From NCBI GenBank assembly GCA_021732045.1, contig JAKFWK010000005.1, positions 124,001 through 188,000 on the forward strand: DNA of 64,000 nucleotides. Reading direction: 5' to 3'. A program made the position numbers and the translations under genes. Each line of letters starts with the position of its first letter. Position 1 is the first letter of the stretch. Of this stretch, positions 35,592-44,471 are shown piece after piece. Source of the DNA: Sulfurimonas sp. Lineage in GTDB: Bacteria; Campylobacterota; Campylobacteria; Campylobacterales; Sulfurimonadaceae. The notes below the pieces were generated by a model. The model worked only from the letters and a program-made list of their open reading frames with translations, was not told the DNA's origin and did not search any database.

Positions 35592-36574
35592 ACTATGAAG
35601 AGACAAAAAAAGCATTTACTTCTCTTTTTAATCACGAGATGAGCAATACGCAGATGAGGGATTTTCTACTGAGTGTTAAGCTTGATAAGAGCACCTCTGC
35701 GCAGAGTATCTCCGCAGCTGCAGAAGTTATGAGGTCTTACGCAATTCTTCTTCCTATCCAAGATAATCTTCGCGCCTCCGTAATTGATATTGTCGGAACA
35801 GGTGGAGATAAGATAGGCAGCTTTAACATCTCTTCGGCGGTTTCAATTTTGGTGGCATCTTGTGGTAGTTTTGTTGCAAAGCATGGAAGCCGCTCTGTTA
35901 CCTCAAAGTCAGGTAGTGCGGATTTATTCGAAGAACTTGGAATAAGACTAGATTTAAGCATAGAAAATAGCGCAAAATTGCTTCAGGAGAGCGGCTTTAC
36001 TTTTATGTTTGCGGCAAATTACCACCCTGCTATGAAGTTTATTATGCCTATTAGAAAAACTATAGAAGATAAGACCATTTTCAATATTTTAGGACCACTT
36101 ACAAATCCAGCTGGTGCTAAAAAATCACTTATTGGTGTTTTTGACAAATCTTTTGTGACTAAAATGGCGGAAGCCCTTCAAGATAGTGGCTCAACCTCAG
36201 TCATGGTGGTTAGTTCAAAAGAGAGAATGGATGAGATAAGTATTAGCGATATTACTTATGCTGCTCAATTTAGTGGAGGAGCTTTAAAAGAGTTTATAAT
36301 TGACCCAGAACAGCACAGAATAAAAAAAGCACCTCTAGAGGCGATAGTTGGAGGTGACTCAAAAGAGAACGCGAAGATTTTATATGACATTTTTGGTGGC
36401 ACAGCAACAGATGCGCAAAGAGATATAGTGTTAATAAATGCAGCTGCAGCACTTATGGTAGATGGTTTGGCTCGTGATTTCCAAGATGGCTTAGAGATGG
36501 CAAAAGAAGCTATAGAAAAAGGAAAAGCCAAAGAAAAACTAAAAAATATTATTGAAATATCAAATAAATTATGA
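35588..36574 (+). CDS. trpD: Anthranilate phosphoribosyltransferase
   Basis: The second step of tryptophan synthesis, joining anthranilate to PRPP. The PRPP site is DIVGTGGDKIGSFNISSA (about 67-84), with KHGSRSVTSKSGSADLFEELG (about 99-119) and HPAMKFIMPIRK (about 152-163). The 328-residue length is normal. No other trp gene is adjacent; trpB is 11 kb away on the other strand, so the pathway genes are dispersed. It overlaps tsaE as ATGA. Confidence 0.95.
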   Translation: MNYEETKKAFTSLFNHEMSNTQMRDFLLSVKLDKSTSAQSISAAAEVMRSYAILLPIQDNLRASVIDIVGTGGDKIGSFNISSAVSILVASCGSFVAKHGSRSVTSKSGSADLFEELGIRLDLSIENSAKLLQESGFTFMFAANYHPAMKFIMPIRKTIEDKTIFNILGPLTNPAGAKKSLIGVFDKSFVTKMAEALQDSGSTSVMVVSSKERMDEISISDITYAAQFSGGALKEFIIDPEQHRIKKAPLEAIVGGDSKENAKILYDIFGGTATDAQRDIVLINAAAALMVDGLARDFQDGLEMAKEAIEKGKAKEKLKNIIEISNKL

Positions 36575-36999
36575 TAAAAAATATAGTAAAACTAGATGGT
36601 ATTATCTTAATTATTGAAGAAATATTTAAAAATTTCAATAATGGTGTGATAATTTTAAGAGGTGATCTCGCATCTGGAAAGACAACTTTTGTAAAAGAGG
36701 TTGTAAAGTTTTTAAAAGTTAATGAGGAGGTTACTTCACCTACTTTTTCACTTCAGCATTGCTATGGAGATAAAATATTTCACTATGACATATACAATCA
36801 TGGACTAGAGCACTTTATATCTTTAGGAATGTTAGAGGAACTAGACAGGGACGGACTACACCTTGTGGAGTGGGGTGATGAGGAACTTGTAAAAATACTT
36901 GATTTGGCAGATATAAACACTTTAGTTATAGATATAGAAAAAATTTCAGATGATAAAAGAGAGTATAGGATAAGTTATGCACACACTAAAAGCAATTAA
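36571..36999 (+). CDS. tsaE: tRNA threonylcarbamoyladenosine ATPase TsaE
   Basis: TsaE is the P-loop ATPase that resets the TsaBD complex making t6A37 in tRNA. Walker A is [15 protein letters not shown] (about 30-44), followed by [14 protein letters not shown], the HYDIYNHG segment (family consensus H-x-D-x-Y-R) and LVEWGDE, which matches the family EWxE end. The 142-residue length is typical. It overlaps lptB by 23 nt. Confidence 0.95.
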   Translation: MIKNIVKLDGIILIIEEIFKNFNNGVIILRGDLASGKTTFVKEVVKFLKVNEEVTSPTFSLQHCYGDKIFHYDIYNHGLEHFISLGMLEELDRDGLHLVEWGDEELVKILDLADINTLVIDIEKISDDKREYRISYAHTKSN

Positions 37000-37699
37000 T
37001 CTAAATAAAAAAATAAAAAATTTAGAGATAGTAAAATCTATGAGTCTTGAAGTAAATAGTGGTGAAGTTGTGGGACTTTTAGGCCCAAACGGAGCAGGTA
37101 AAACAACTACTTTTTATATGATCTGTGGCTTAGTTGAAGCCAGTGGAGGGAATGTCTATTTTGATGATGAGAATCTATCTGGTATGCCACTTCATGAGAG
37201 GGCTTTAAAGGGAATCGGATACCTTCCACAAGAAGCTTCTATCTTTAAGGATTTGAGTGTTGAAGAAAACTTGCTTGTAGCTGCTCAAGTTACTATAAAA
37301 GATAAAAAAGCCCAAGAAGATCGAATACTTGAACTTCTTGATATGTTTAACATTGAGCCGATTCGTTACCGTAAAGGTATAAGTTTGAGTGGTGGAGAGC
37401 GTCGTCGTGTTGAGATTGCAAGAGCTTTGATTAATTCGCCAAGATTTCTGCTCTTAGATGAACCATTTGCTGGAGTGGATCCAATCGCAGTTATGGATAT
37501 ACAAATGGTTATAAAACAGCTTGTTTCTTATGGTATTGGTGTGCTCATAACTGATCACAATGTTCGTGAAACTTTGGATGTTTGTGATAGAGCTTATGTT
37601 ATTAAGTCAGGTGAGCTTTTAGCAAGTGGTACCAGCGATGAGATAGGTCAAAATGCAGATGTTCGCAAGTACTATTTAGGCGAGGAGTTTAAGCTTTAA
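36977..37699 (+). CDS. lptB: LPS export ABC transporter ATPase
   Basis: LptB powers extraction of LPS from the inner membrane with LptF and LptG. Walker A is [17 protein letters not shown] (about 34-50), the signature is [15 protein letters not shown], Walker B is [16 protein letters not shown], and the H-switch is in [12 protein letters not shown]. These exact flanks distinguish LptB from other ABC ATPases. A putative LptF/G permease gene is at 16.3-17.3 kb. As in many Gram-negatives, it lies directly upstream of rpoN (15-nt gap). Confidence 0.96.
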   Translation: MHTLKAINLNKKIKNLEIVKSMSLEVNSGEVVGLLGPNGAGKTTTFYMICGLVEASGGNVYFDDENLSGMPLHERALKGIGYLPQEASIFKDLSVEENLLVAAQVTIKDKKAQEDRILELLDMFNIEPIRYRKGISLSGGERRRVEIARALINSPRFLLLDEPFAGVDPIAVMDIQMVIKQLVSYGIGVLITDHNVRETLDVCDRAYVIKSGELLASGTSDEIGQNADVRKYYLGEEFKL

Positions 37700-37714
37700 G
37701 AAGCTTAAAAAAAT

Positions 37715-38983
37715 ATGGCAACATTAAGACAGAGTGGCAGTTTAGAAAATAAGCACAAGCTTTCAAATACACTTCGTAATTGGTTGCCTATTTTGCACTC
37801 AAGTTTAAGTGATTTGAGTGAGGTTATGTCGCCTTTTGTTGAATCAAATCCGCTGATTGAAGTTAAGTCTGGATTTGAAGTAGATTTTGAAAAAAGTATC
37901 CCAAAAAAAATCATAAGTGGTTCCGTAAGCAATAGCAGAACTGAGCACATAGAGGCACTTACGGTAGCTTTTCGTTCACTTTATGATGTGTTGGACGAAC
38001 AACTGGAGGCCCCACTTTTCACAACACCATCCTCACAAGCAGTTGCAAGATTTGTTGTGGCAAATCTAGATGAAAATGGCTATTACGAAGGAGATAGTGA
38101 AGAGTTTTGTGCAAAGCATAATACTAGTTTAGATGAATTTGAGAAAATTCGCTTGAGATTCGCGTATGTTGAACCAGTTGGAATAGCAGCAAAAAATCTC
38201 TCAGAATCATTTTTGTTTCAACTTGATAGTTCAGATGTAGATGATAAGGCTTATGGCTTGTGTGTGAAAGTAATTAAAGACATTGAAAACATATATAACT
38301 ATTCGGATGAAGAGAATTTCAGTGAAGTTATGCGAGTTTTAGGTACCTTTAAAAACCCACCTGCCATTGAGTATCTGGAAGAATCAGCACAAGTTATACC
38401 AGATTTGATGATATTTTTTAATGAAGATGAATCTGTTGAAGTAAAGTTAAATGACGCATACTACCCCGTTATAACAATAGATACTAACTATAGAGTTGAA
38501 CATGACTATGTATCGCAAAAGATTAAAGAAGCAAAAAGTTTAGTTGATGCCCTTGAGATGAGAAAGGCAACTCTTTATAAAGTTGGACTTATGATAGTTG
38601 AGTATCAATATGAGTTTTTTACAGGTGGGGCAATCATGCCACTAACTTTAAAGACTTTAGCGGATGAGTTTGGGCACAACCCATCAACCATATCAAGAGC
38701 AATTGCAAACAAGTATATAGCCTGCAATAGAGGTGTTTTTGCGATGAAAGAGTTTTTTACTACAGCCATAGATGATGATGTCTCAAATGCAGCTATAAAA
38801 GAGTTTTTAATTGGAATTGTCAAACAAGAAAATAGACTAAAACCACTTAGCGACATGAAACTTCTGGAGTTAATTCAAGATAAATTTAAAGTAGTGATGG
38901 TGCGAAGGACTATAGCAAAATACAGAAAGCACTTAAATATCGCAGGTTCAAGTGAGAGAAAAAAATTATATCATCTGCATTAG
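37715..38983 (+). CDS. rpoN: RNA polymerase sigma-54 factor
   Basis: Sigma-54 directs enhancer-dependent transcription, in this phylum mainly of middle flagellar genes. The C-terminal RpoN box is VRRTIAKYRKHLNI (about 394-407), and a helix-turn-helix sits at LADEFGHNPSTISRAIANKYI (about 314-334). The core-binding region covers about 80-250. The N-terminal activator region (1-50) is poor in Gln compared with enteric RpoN but keeps NTLRNWLPILHSSLSDL and NPLIEV. The 422-residue length is in range. A matching promoter is present before flgL. Confidence 0.95.
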   Translation: MATLRQSGSLENKHKLSNTLRNWLPILHSSLSDLSEVMSPFVESNPLIEVKSGFEVDFEKSIPKKIISGSVSNSRTEHIEALTVAFRSLYDVLDEQLEAPLFTTPSSQAVARFVVANLDENGYYEGDSEEFCAKHNTSLDEFEKIRLRFAYVEPVGIAAKNLSESFLFQLDSSDVDDKAYGLCVKVIKDIENIYNYSDEENFSEVMRVLGTFKNPPAIEYLEESAQVIPDLMIFFNEDESVEVKLNDAYYPVITIDTNYRVEHDYVSQKIKEAKSLVDALEMRKATLYKVGLMIVEYQYEFFTGGAIMPLTLKTLADEFGHNPSTISRAIANKYIACNRGVFAMKEFFTTAIDDDVSNAAIKEFLIGIVKQENRLKPLSDMKLLELIQDKFKVVMVRRTIAKYRKHLNIAGSSERKKLYHLH

Positions 38984-39010
38984 GAAGAAATTTACAAGAT
39001 AGGTTGATTT

Positions 39011-39760
39011 ATGAATGTTAAAGAACTACTAGATGCAGAAGTTGCTAAACGCAATTGCGAAGGTGAGATTTGCGAAGATAGGCTAGACCCCATAATGGTG
39101 GCTCACAGACACAGAGATGAGATTATTTCGCTTGTTTGTGCACTTTTTGCTTATGGAAATGTAAAGCAGATTGTAAAGTTTTTAAACTCATTAGATTTTT
39201 CTCTGCTTCAAAAAAGTGATGAGGAGATAATCGAAGCTCTAAAAAATCACTACTACAGATTTCAAAAATCCAATGATATTGCAGTGCTTTTTATAGCACT
39301 TAAAAGATTAAGCGAAAAAACAACACTGGAAGAGGTTTTTAAAACTGGATATAACAAAAATAAAAGTGCGATAGAGGGTATAAACAAGCTAATAGAAACG
39401 CTGCAAAATCTCTATCCGTACCAATCACAAGGATATAATTTTCTAATCTCTCAAGTAACTTTAAAAACAAAAGGAGCAGGTGCACTAAAGAGATGGATGA
39501 TGTACCTTCGCTGGATGGTAAGAGAAGATAGCATAGATATGGGTTTGTGGAGCGGGATTGATATGGCGGATTTGATTATCCCGCTTGATACACATACTTT
39601 CAATGTTTCAAAAAAGCTTGGGCTTTTGAGTAGAAAAAGTTATGATTTAGAAGCTGCAATCGAGCTGACAAGTGCACTGAAAGCATTTGACAACAAAGAC
39701 CCACTTAAGTATGATTTTGCACTTTATAGGATTGGGCAAGAGAGATTGCTAGAAGAGTAG
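39011..39760 (+). CDS. TIGR02757 family protein
   Basis: A 249-residue helical protein of the TIGR02757 (DUF2400) family, common in Campylobacterota and Bacteroidota and without assigned function. Recognisable stretches are DPIMVAHRHRDEIISLVCALFAYGNVKQI (about 26-54), MYLRWMVREDSIDMGLW and IIPLDTHTFNVSKKLGLL (about 193-210). The layout recalls HhH-GPD DNA glycosylases, but I see no clear catalytic Asp/Lys pair. It follows rpoN by 27 nt and may be co-transcribed. Confidence 0.85.
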   Translation: MNVKELLDAEVAKRNCEGEICEDRLDPIMVAHRHRDEIISLVCALFAYGNVKQIVKFLNSLDFSLLQKSDEEIIEALKNHYYRFQKSNDIAVLFIALKRLSEKTTLEEVFKTGYNKNKSAIEGINKLIETLQNLYPYQSQGYNFLISQVTLKTKGAGALKRWMMYLRWMVREDSIDMGLWSGIDMADLIIPLDTHTFNVSKKLGLLSRKSYDLEAAIELTSALKAFDNKDPLKYDFALYRIGQERLLEE

Positions 39761-39763
39761 AAG

Positions 39764-39781
39764 GTGAACCCTAGAGTTCAC
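39764..39781. repeat. Hairpin between convergent genes, covering a stop codon
   Basis: GTGAAC-CCTAGA-GTTCAC, a perfect 6-bp stem. The stop of the GGDEF gene (39771-39773) lies in the loop. It may limit read-through between convergent transcripts. Confidence 0.4.
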
Positions 39782-40967
39782 TATGGGCTACATCTCTGAT
39801 TTGAGAAATTCTATCTCCACCTGCTTTTTGAGCATAAAGCATTATTGCCTTTGCTTGTTTTATAGCTTCTTCGAGATTCGTATTATTCGGCTTTATAATA
39901 TATCCGCCGCTAATAGTTATCTTAACTTCTCCATTGAAATTTAGTTCAGAGATACTTTTTCTAATAATATCCATATCTCTAAATGACTCTTCTTTATTTT
40001 GACGAGAAAGAATAACGGTAAATTGTTCACTATCCGTTCTTCCTATAACATCTGTAGCTTGCTCGTTTAGTGATAGCGAAAAAGCTATCTTTTTCAATAC
40101 GCCATCTATAAACTCTTGAGGATACTTTTTATTATTTTTTGAAAAATTATCAATTTCAAAAACAGTAACTGATGTATAACTATTATCTTTCATCCCTTTT
40201 TTTTCAGAATACGAATTCATTAGACCTCTTAAGTTGTTTATGCCAGTAAGTGGATCAATCATTGCTGGATTTTCAGATGAAATGGGCTTTCTTTTCATTC
40301 TCATTGCGATTGAATCAGCTTCTTTGGTAGATACAATGTAGCCTTTTTGTTCAGTATTATATAAATATTCTAAATCTTTATATACCAGCTTTAATTTTTT
40401 TCTATACCAAAAGGTAACCAACAAGACAATAATAAACTCTGCAAAAGAGATGTCTTTATGGATATCAAATTTTAATTTATCATAAGCAGAGGCTCTTAAT
40501 AGTAATAAATCTATATGACTTAAAAGAGAATTTTTGCTTATTTGTAACTCTATCTTTTTTTCTTCATTCTCTTTCTTATTTATGGAGCTTATAGAATAGT
40601 AGTCATTTGCCTTTTTGTTGAAGGCTACTACGAGAGAATCCAGTTTATCTAGATCTGCCAGATAAACATGACTATTCATGATTATGTATTTTTCTGCAAA
40701 ATTATACTCATATAAATTACGAAGTTTTTTAGTGTTGTCTTGAAGCTGAGCACCTTGTCCGCTTAGTTTAATCAAAGATAATTCAATATCATCAAGCGAT
40801 AGCTTATCTATGGAGTTAATAATTTCTTTTTGATTAAAAAGAGTACTGGTTTTTGCGTATGAATTATCATAATCAATTAACATAAATACGCTTATTCCAA
40901 TAAAAATAGTTACTAAAATAAGATAGTTAATAAGGTTGTTAAATATGCTTTTTATTGAGTATTTCAA
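39771..40967 (-). CDS. Membrane protein with degenerate GGDEF domain
   Basis: A 398-residue protein: TM1 at 13-31, a helical periplasmic sensor (32-175), TM2 at 176-188, a short linker and a GGDEF-fold domain from about 237 (IDPLTGINNLRGLM). The metal Asp in FEIDNFSKNN (D273) is kept. The signature R-x-GGDEF is R310-T-D-S-E-Q-F316, so both glycines are lost and D-E becomes E-Q. It is probably not an active diguanylate cyclase; it could bind GTP or c-di-GMP, or signal by contact. The start is TTG at 40967, with AGGA upstream. Confidence 0.8.
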   Translation of the reverse strand: MKYSIKSIFNNLINYLILVTIFIGISVFMLIDYDNSYAKTSTLFNQKEIINSIDKLSLDDIELSLIKLSGQGAQLQDNTKKLRNLYEYNFAEKYIIMNSHVYLADLDKLDSLVVAFNKKANDYYSISSINKKENEEKKIELQISKNSLLSHIDLLLLRASAYDKLKFDIHKDISFAEFIIVLLVTFWYRKKLKLVYKDLEYLYNTEQKGYIVSTKEADSIAMRMKRKPISSENPAMIDPLTGINNLRGLMNSYSEKKGMKDNSYTSVTVFEIDNFSKNNKKYPQEFIDGVLKKIAFSLSLNEQATDVIGRTDSEQFTVILSRQNKEESFRDMDIIRKSISELNFNGEVKITISGGYIIKPNNTNLEEAIKQAKAIMLYAQKAGGDRISQIRDVAHSEL

Positions 40968-40989
40968 GGTGATTTTCCTATATAGATGG

Positions 40990-40995
40990 TATAAT
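40990..40995 (+). promoter_or_regulatory. -10 element upstream of thiL
   Basis: TATAAT within GATGGTATAATATT, 60 nt before the thiL start, in the divergent gap with the GGDEF gene. Confidence 0.45.
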
Positions 40996-41055
40996 ATTTA
41001 CTATTTTATATGCATTGGCTTTAATTGTAACTTAAACCATTTTTAAGAAGTGTCA

Positions 41056-41874
41056 TTGAATCTAGAAAATTACTTTATTTCACTGTTTGATAGCGACCGC
41101 ATTGGTGATGATGGTGCTTATATTGATGGCTTCATTTACTCTAAAGATGCATTTTTTGAACATGTTCATTTTAAAACTAAATGGATGAGTTATTATCAGA
41201 TTGCATCAAAAGCTATGATGGTTAATCTCTCGGATGCTATTGCTATGAATGCAAAGCCAAAGTATGCACTGCTGAGTGTTGCAATGCCAAAAAGTATCAC
41301 AAAAGTACAAATGAGAGAACTTTTTTGTGGCTTTAGAGATGCTGCTTCTAGCTATGGCGTTGAGATAATTGGTGGTGATACCATTAGTAATATAAAACTA
41401 GATATAACCATAACAATTATCTCAAAAACAGATAAGCCACTCTTTAGAAAAGGCCTGAGAGATGGGCATTTAGTGGCATATACTGGTAATCTAGGCAGAA
41501 GTGCCAAGGATCTAAAAAAATTAATGAATCTTGGTGAAATTCATAAAAAATCAAAATTTGTGAACATAAAACTTAGAGACAGATTTGTATCAAAAAGTGC
41601 TAGGTTTTTAAGTTCAGCTATGGATATCTCTGATGGCCTTTTTAGTGATTTAAATAAACTCTCATCAGCAAATAAGATGGGTTTTAAGTTTAAAAAACCA
41701 ATATCTAAACAGATTGGCTGTAGCGGTGAAGAGTATGAGATGCTTTTGGCATTTAACAAAAGGGATAAAAAAGCAGTTTTAAGACGAGCCAAGCAGAGCA
41801 GAACGCCGCTAAATATCTTTGCAAAAAGCATTAGAGGTAAATATAAAAATATGTGTAAAGCACATCACTTTTAA
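41056..41874 (+). CDS. thiL: Thiamine-monophosphate kinase
   Basis: ThiL phosphorylates thiamine monophosphate to the cofactor thiamine diphosphate. Landmarks are IGDDGAYI (metal-binding, near the start), SKAMMVNLSDAIAMNAKPKYALLSVAMP, EIIGGDTI and SAMDISDGLFSDL. At about 272 residues it is shorter than enteric ThiL (about 325). GTG at 41050 and TTG at 41056 are both possible. The TTG is chosen because AAGAAG (41045-41050) would overlap the GTG but sits 5 nt before the TTG. It precedes truD by 15 nt. Confidence 0.92.
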   Translation: MNLENYFISLFDSDRIGDDGAYIDGFIYSKDAFFEHVHFKTKWMSYYQIASKAMMVNLSDAIAMNAKPKYALLSVAMPKSITKVQMRELFCGFRDAASSYGVEIIGGDTISNIKLDITITIISKTDKPLFRKGLRDGHLVAYTGNLGRSAKDLKKLMNLGEIHKKSKFVNIKLRDRFVSKSARFLSSAMDISDGLFSDLNKLSSANKMGFKFKKPISKQIGCSGEEYEMLLAFNKRDKKAVLRRAKQSRTPLNIFAKSIRGKYKNMCKAHHF

Positions 41875-41889
41875 AATTAGGATTATAAT

Positions 41890-42966
41890 ATGGATAGATT
41901 TTACTCTTTAAACCATGCTAGTATCGACTTTCACTTTAGACAAAACAACAGAGATTTTGTTGTTGATGAGTTACCTCTTTATGAGTTTTCAGGCGAGGGC
42001 GAGCATCTTGTTCTTCATGTAAGAAAAAAAGATCTCTCTACTCTTGAGTTGGTTTCCATCATTGCTAGATATTTAGGAATTAAAAACAAAGAGATTGGTT
42101 ATGCAGGGCTAAAAGATAAACATGCTATGACAAAACAGTACATCTCAGTCCATAAAAACTTTGAAGCTAAAATGGATCAATTTTCTCATGAAAATGTAAA
42201 GATTTTGTCAAAAACATATCATCTTAACAAGATTAAAATAGGACATTTAAGAGGTAATAGGTTTTTTATTAGACTAAAAAAAGTAAATCCAACTTCTGGT
42301 GTGAAACTAGATGAAGCTCTAAAAAATATAGCAACATTTGGTATGCCTAACTTCTTTGGTTTTCAAAGGTTTGGAACTGATGGTAACAACCATATAGATG
42401 GAGAAAAAATCGCAAAAGGTGAGAAAAGAGAGAAAAATCCAAAGATAAAACAACTGCTTATAAACGCCTATCAGAGTCATCTTTTTAACCTTTGGTTAAG
42501 TAGAAGACTGGAGATTAACTCTCTAGTTGGTAAATTTGAAGCAAAAGAGCTTGAATCACTTCTCAATATTCCAAACGGTGAACTTTTAAAAATGAAATCT
42601 CAAAAACATCCATTTAAGCTAATGAACGGCGACATCATGGAGCATTATCCACATGGAAGATTGTTTGATTTTGATGGACAAGATGAAGATCGCATTAGAT
42701 TTATGGAAAAGAAGATCTCTCCAACTGGACTTTTGTGTGGTAAAAAAGTTAAGCTCTCTTCTGATATTGCTGGAGTTATAGAAAAAGATTATAACGATAC
42801 GATTGATGAAGATGGAGCAAGAAGATATGCTTGGGTATTTCCTGAGAATGTTGAGGGAAGATATAAAGAAGATGAAGCGCACTATGAGCTAAATTTTTCT
42901 CTTCCAAAGGGATCTTATGCGACGGTATTGCTCGAAGAGCTGGCAAAGCGCAAACTCGACAAGTAA
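41890..42966 (+). CDS. truD: tRNA pseudouridine synthase D
   Basis: TruD makes pseudouridine-13 in tRNA-Glu. The catalytic Asp is in the GYAGLKDKHAMTKQYIS motif (about residue 80), with RFFIRLKKV and NFFGFQRFGTDGNNH as family signatures. The central TRUD insertion domain is present but compact, and the LPKGSYATVLLEEL C-terminus is typical. The 358-residue length is normal. It lies between thiL and psd on the plus strand. Confidence 0.95.
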   Translation: MDRFYSLNHASIDFHFRQNNRDFVVDELPLYEFSGEGEHLVLHVRKKDLSTLELVSIIARYLGIKNKEIGYAGLKDKHAMTKQYISVHKNFEAKMDQFSHENVKILSKTYHLNKIKIGHLRGNRFFIRLKKVNPTSGVKLDEALKNIATFGMPNFFGFQRFGTDGNNHIDGEKIAKGEKREKNPKIKQLLINAYQSHLFNLWLSRRLEINSLVGKFEAKELESLLNIPNGELLKMKSQKHPFKLMNGDIMEHYPHGRLFDFDGQDEDRIRFMEKKISPTGLLCGKKVKLSSDIAGVIEKDYNDTIDEDGARRYAWVFPENVEGRYKEDEAHYELNFSLPKGSYATVLLEELAKRKLDK

Positions 42967-43017
42967 TATAAAACTTTTTTTAAGTCAGAAATTTATAAAT
43001 TATTAGGAAAAATATAT

Positions 43018-43848
43018 ATGAGCAAACACATCACCTCGGCAATTTCACAAAGTTTTGCAAAATTTGCAAATAAAAAATTCTCAAAACCAATGCAAAATTT
43101 TATAAATAGTTCTTATGTAAATATTATGGGGCTTGATATGAGCGAGTTTAAATCGCCTAACAGCTACAACACTTTAAATGAACTATTCACAAGACGATTG
43201 ATAAAAGATAGAGATTATTCGCCAAACTATGATGACTTTATATCGCCATGTGACTCGTTTATCTCTGAGTGTGGGAATCTGAAAAGTGATTACGCACTTC
43301 AGATAAAAGGCATGAGATACAAAAGCGATGAACTTTTAGGAAGCAATTTTACTCAAGAGGAGAAAAATATAGTTCATAACGGAGTGTTTGTGAACTTTTA
43401 TCTATCCCCAAAAGATTATCATCGTTATCATATACCGATGGATTTAAGGGTTTTAAAGGCTGTGCATATTCCTGGTAAATTTTATCCAGTAAATATGCCC
43501 TCGCTTAAAAAAAGAGTAAATCTTTTTGTTGAAAATGAGCGAGTTGTGATACTGTGCGAGACTAATGAAAAGAAAAGATTTTACATAGTGCTTGTGAGTG
43601 CTTTAAATGTTGGAGTTATGAATGTTAGTTTTGAATCAAAAATAAAAACAAACAGTGATGCAACCAAGAGTAGTGCTTATAGTTATGAGGGTGTTTATTT
43701 GAAAAAAGGTGATGATTTTGGTTGTTTTGAAATGGGCTCAACAATTGTTATTCTTGCAGAAAAAGATATGTTGGAGCTAAGCGTTAAAGCTGGGCAAAAT
43801 GTTAAGTATGGACAAAATATAGCAAAGTTAAGAGTTTTTAATCACTAG
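43018..43848 (+). CDS. psd: Phosphatidylserine decarboxylase proenzyme
   Basis: This membrane-associated pyruvoyl enzyme makes phosphatidylethanolamine from phosphatidylserine. The self-cleavage site is FEMGSTIVIL (about 240-249), a G-S-T motif in which the Ser becomes the pyruvoyl group; the usual LGST is MGST. Other landmarks are SPCDSFISECG, FVNFYLSPKDYHRYHIPMD and VNMPSLKKRVNLFVENERV. At 276 residues it is typical. Its last 21 nt overlap the end of the convergent unknown gene. Confidence 0.94.
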   Translation: MSKHITSAISQSFAKFANKKFSKPMQNFINSSYVNIMGLDMSEFKSPNSYNTLNELFTRRLIKDRDYSPNYDDFISPCDSFISECGNLKSDYALQIKGMRYKSDELLGSNFTQEEKNIVHNGVFVNFYLSPKDYHRYHIPMDLRVLKAVHIPGKFYPVNMPSLKKRVNLFVENERVVILCETNEKKRFYIVLVSALNVGVMNVSFESKIKTNSDATKSSAYSYEGVYLKKGDDFGCFEMGSTIVILAEKDMLELSVKAGQNVKYGQNIAKLRVFNH

Positions 43849-44427
43849 CTTTGTATAAAGTTTTCCATCTTGCATGTAGATTTGTATTTCCGTTTCTATG
43901 GGGTTTTTTAGTACGCTTAGCGCACCTTGGATAGAGTGAAAAACATGATTGAAATTTTGGAACATTGGTGTTATAAGATAATCAATGTGATCTCTTTTTA
44001 AAATATCAGCCAAAGCATTAATGGCACAGTAATACACATTTTTGTTAATTGATCTTTGAATCATATAATCATGCATTATTCTTATATTGTTTTGAAGAGC
44101 CACTTTATCTGCTTCTGATAAAATTTTATTTTCATGAGCCCTTTGAATATTGTGCTCTATTTCACCTTCAATATTATGATTTTGTTTTTCAAGCAAAGAT
44201 TCTATATTTGGACAAATTTTTTTTATCTCATCTTCCATCTCTCTTTCTGAGAGTCTTTTAGAGTCAATATCATAGTTGTAAACTCTATTTTCGATATATG
44301 GGTGATCTAGAGCGTTGATAAGCTGTATAGCTATGTTTAAATAGCTATATTTGTCATCTTTGTTATTATCAAATTGGATTCCAGTATGTGAAATAATAGG
44401 TTTTGGTCCGACATATTTTAATTTCAT
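43828..44427 (-). CDS. Unknown 199-aa protein, convergent with psd
   Basis: I do not recognise it. It is a soluble protein that starts MKLKYVGPKPIISHTGIQF and contains a long helical centre (about 65-145, rich in Glu/Lys/Asn/Ile) followed by TPMFQNFNHVFHSIQGAL and a C-terminal strand pair. There is no signal peptide or catalytic signature. AAAAGG precedes the ATG. The opening (GPKxIxSHTGIxF, then xYxYLxxAxxLxxALxHP) looks like a conserved Campylobacterota protein, but I cannot name it. Confidence 0.75.
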   Translation of the reverse strand: MKLKYVGPKPIISHTGIQFDNNKDDKYSYLNIAIQLINALDHPYIENRVYNYDIDSKRLSEREMEDEIKKICPNIESLLEKQNHNIEGEIEHNIQRAHENKILSEADKVALQNNIRIMHDYMIQRSINKNVYYCAINALADILKRDHIDYLITPMFQNFNHVFHSIQGALSVLKNPIETEIQIYMQDGKLYTKLVIKNS

Positions 44428-44471
44428 ATAAAAACCTTTTTTGAAAGATTGTTTTTATATTGTACTATTTT

